A stretch of 64,000 bases of DNA from Nannobrachium achirus (taxonomy: Eukaryota; Chordata; Actinopteri; Myctophiformes; Myctophidae): positions 52,766,837 through 52,830,836 of the forward strand of contig OY997659.1 of assembly GCA_963921795.1 (NCBI GenBank), given 5' to 3'. The translations under genes and the position numbers were made by a program. Positions 63,759-64,000 of this stretch are shown here, piece after piece (position 1 is the stretch's first letter; each line of letters begins with the position of its first letter). The notes below the pieces were generated by a model. That model ran no database searches and was not told the DNA's origin. It worked only from the letters and a program-made list of their open reading frames with translations.

Positions 63759-64000
63759 GACTAGAAAAGAAAATTTCTAAGAAATTTTAAGTGTGCCTGC
63801 AGCTCGCTAAGTCTGTGCAACCTTGTGTAGCGGTTGGTGTTAGTGTTTCGTTTAGAGAGGGTCGTTCCCCCTGAAAAACACGTTTTGGCATGAAACGGTT
63901 ACGTTTTGCGCGTTTGTGGTGCCCCCTGTCGAAGTGGAAATGCTTTTTGGGTATATGTTCAGTATAGCGCCCCCCACTTGTGGTTAAAATTTGGTGTTGA
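63759..64000. repeat. interspersed repeat shared with 20424, then unassigned end
   Basis: GACTAGAAAAGAAAATTTC to about 63845 matches 20424-20512. The final 150 bases (CATGAAACGGTTACG, GCCCCCCACTTGTGG) look like another fish repeat but cannot be placed. Confidence 0.7.

Overview
The window is vertebrate, almost certainly teleost, nuclear DNA. It holds one conserved spliced gene with GT-AG introns, two intronless TATA-promoter genes, fish-style LINE remnants, many hAT-like and TTAA-target MITEs, and a very heavy load of microsatellites and minisatellites. No prokaryotic feature, CRISPR array, rRNA or convincing tRNA was seen. Most of the sequence is accessory (repeat) DNA.

Layout. 1-7.5 kb: MITEs, a 19-copy 56-bp minisatellite, a retrotransposon remnant with a (CAAT)n tail, and a 59-bp repeat whose units each contain a hairpin. 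7.5-14.9 kb: a complete vestigial-like gene, best called vgll3, with four coding exons (7942-8040, 10804-11185, 12338-12865, 13458-13498) that join in frame to 349 codons. Its introns and 3' UTR are full of transposons; exon 2 sits between inverted copies of one element, and the 3' UTR carries a perfect 82-bp inverted repeat. 15-21 kb: microsatellites, hAT MITEs and tandem repeats. 21.2-24.3 kb: a CArG-box (CCATATATGG) minisatellite, then a TATA promoter and an intronless five-finger C2H2 gene. 24.5-28.2 kb: a decayed LINE on the minus strand, split by a 931-bp solo LTR with a 5-bp target duplication. 28.2-41.5 kb: hAT and TTAA MITEs, a LINE remnant with a minisatellite made from its own coding sequence and an inserted 814-bp hAT-like element carrying TTAGGG repeats, and a 1-kb low-repeat stretch that may be a conserved non-coding element. 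41.6-52.6 kb: promoter-like modules with CArG and TGACATCA motifs (one as a 96-bp inverted pair), and 25-bp and 44-bp minisatellites. 52.6-58.5 kb: unassigned sequence, then a CArG-rich tandem array with a LINE fragment inserted. 58.65-62.06 kb: an intact 1135-codon intronless gene for a topoisomerase-I-like protein that keeps the N-terminal DNA-binding part of the TOP1 core and lacks all catalytic parts. 62-64 kb: MITEs and an inverted copy of the 46.3-47.0 kb block.

The most unusual signal is a colinear promoter module found near 42.5 kb (minus), 50.8 kb (plus) and 58.45 kb (plus), with a looser relative before the zinc-finger gene. It combines TTGCCATGGTTAC, CArG boxes, AAGTCTGAC, TGACATCA and a TATA box. 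It suggests a family of TATA-driven, fast-evolving intronless genes embedded in CArG-box satellite. A second unusual signal is a palindromic core (ATAGC-GATCTACAAGCTC and its complement) at the centre of many otherwise unrelated MITE families. All function statements are inference from sequence alone.
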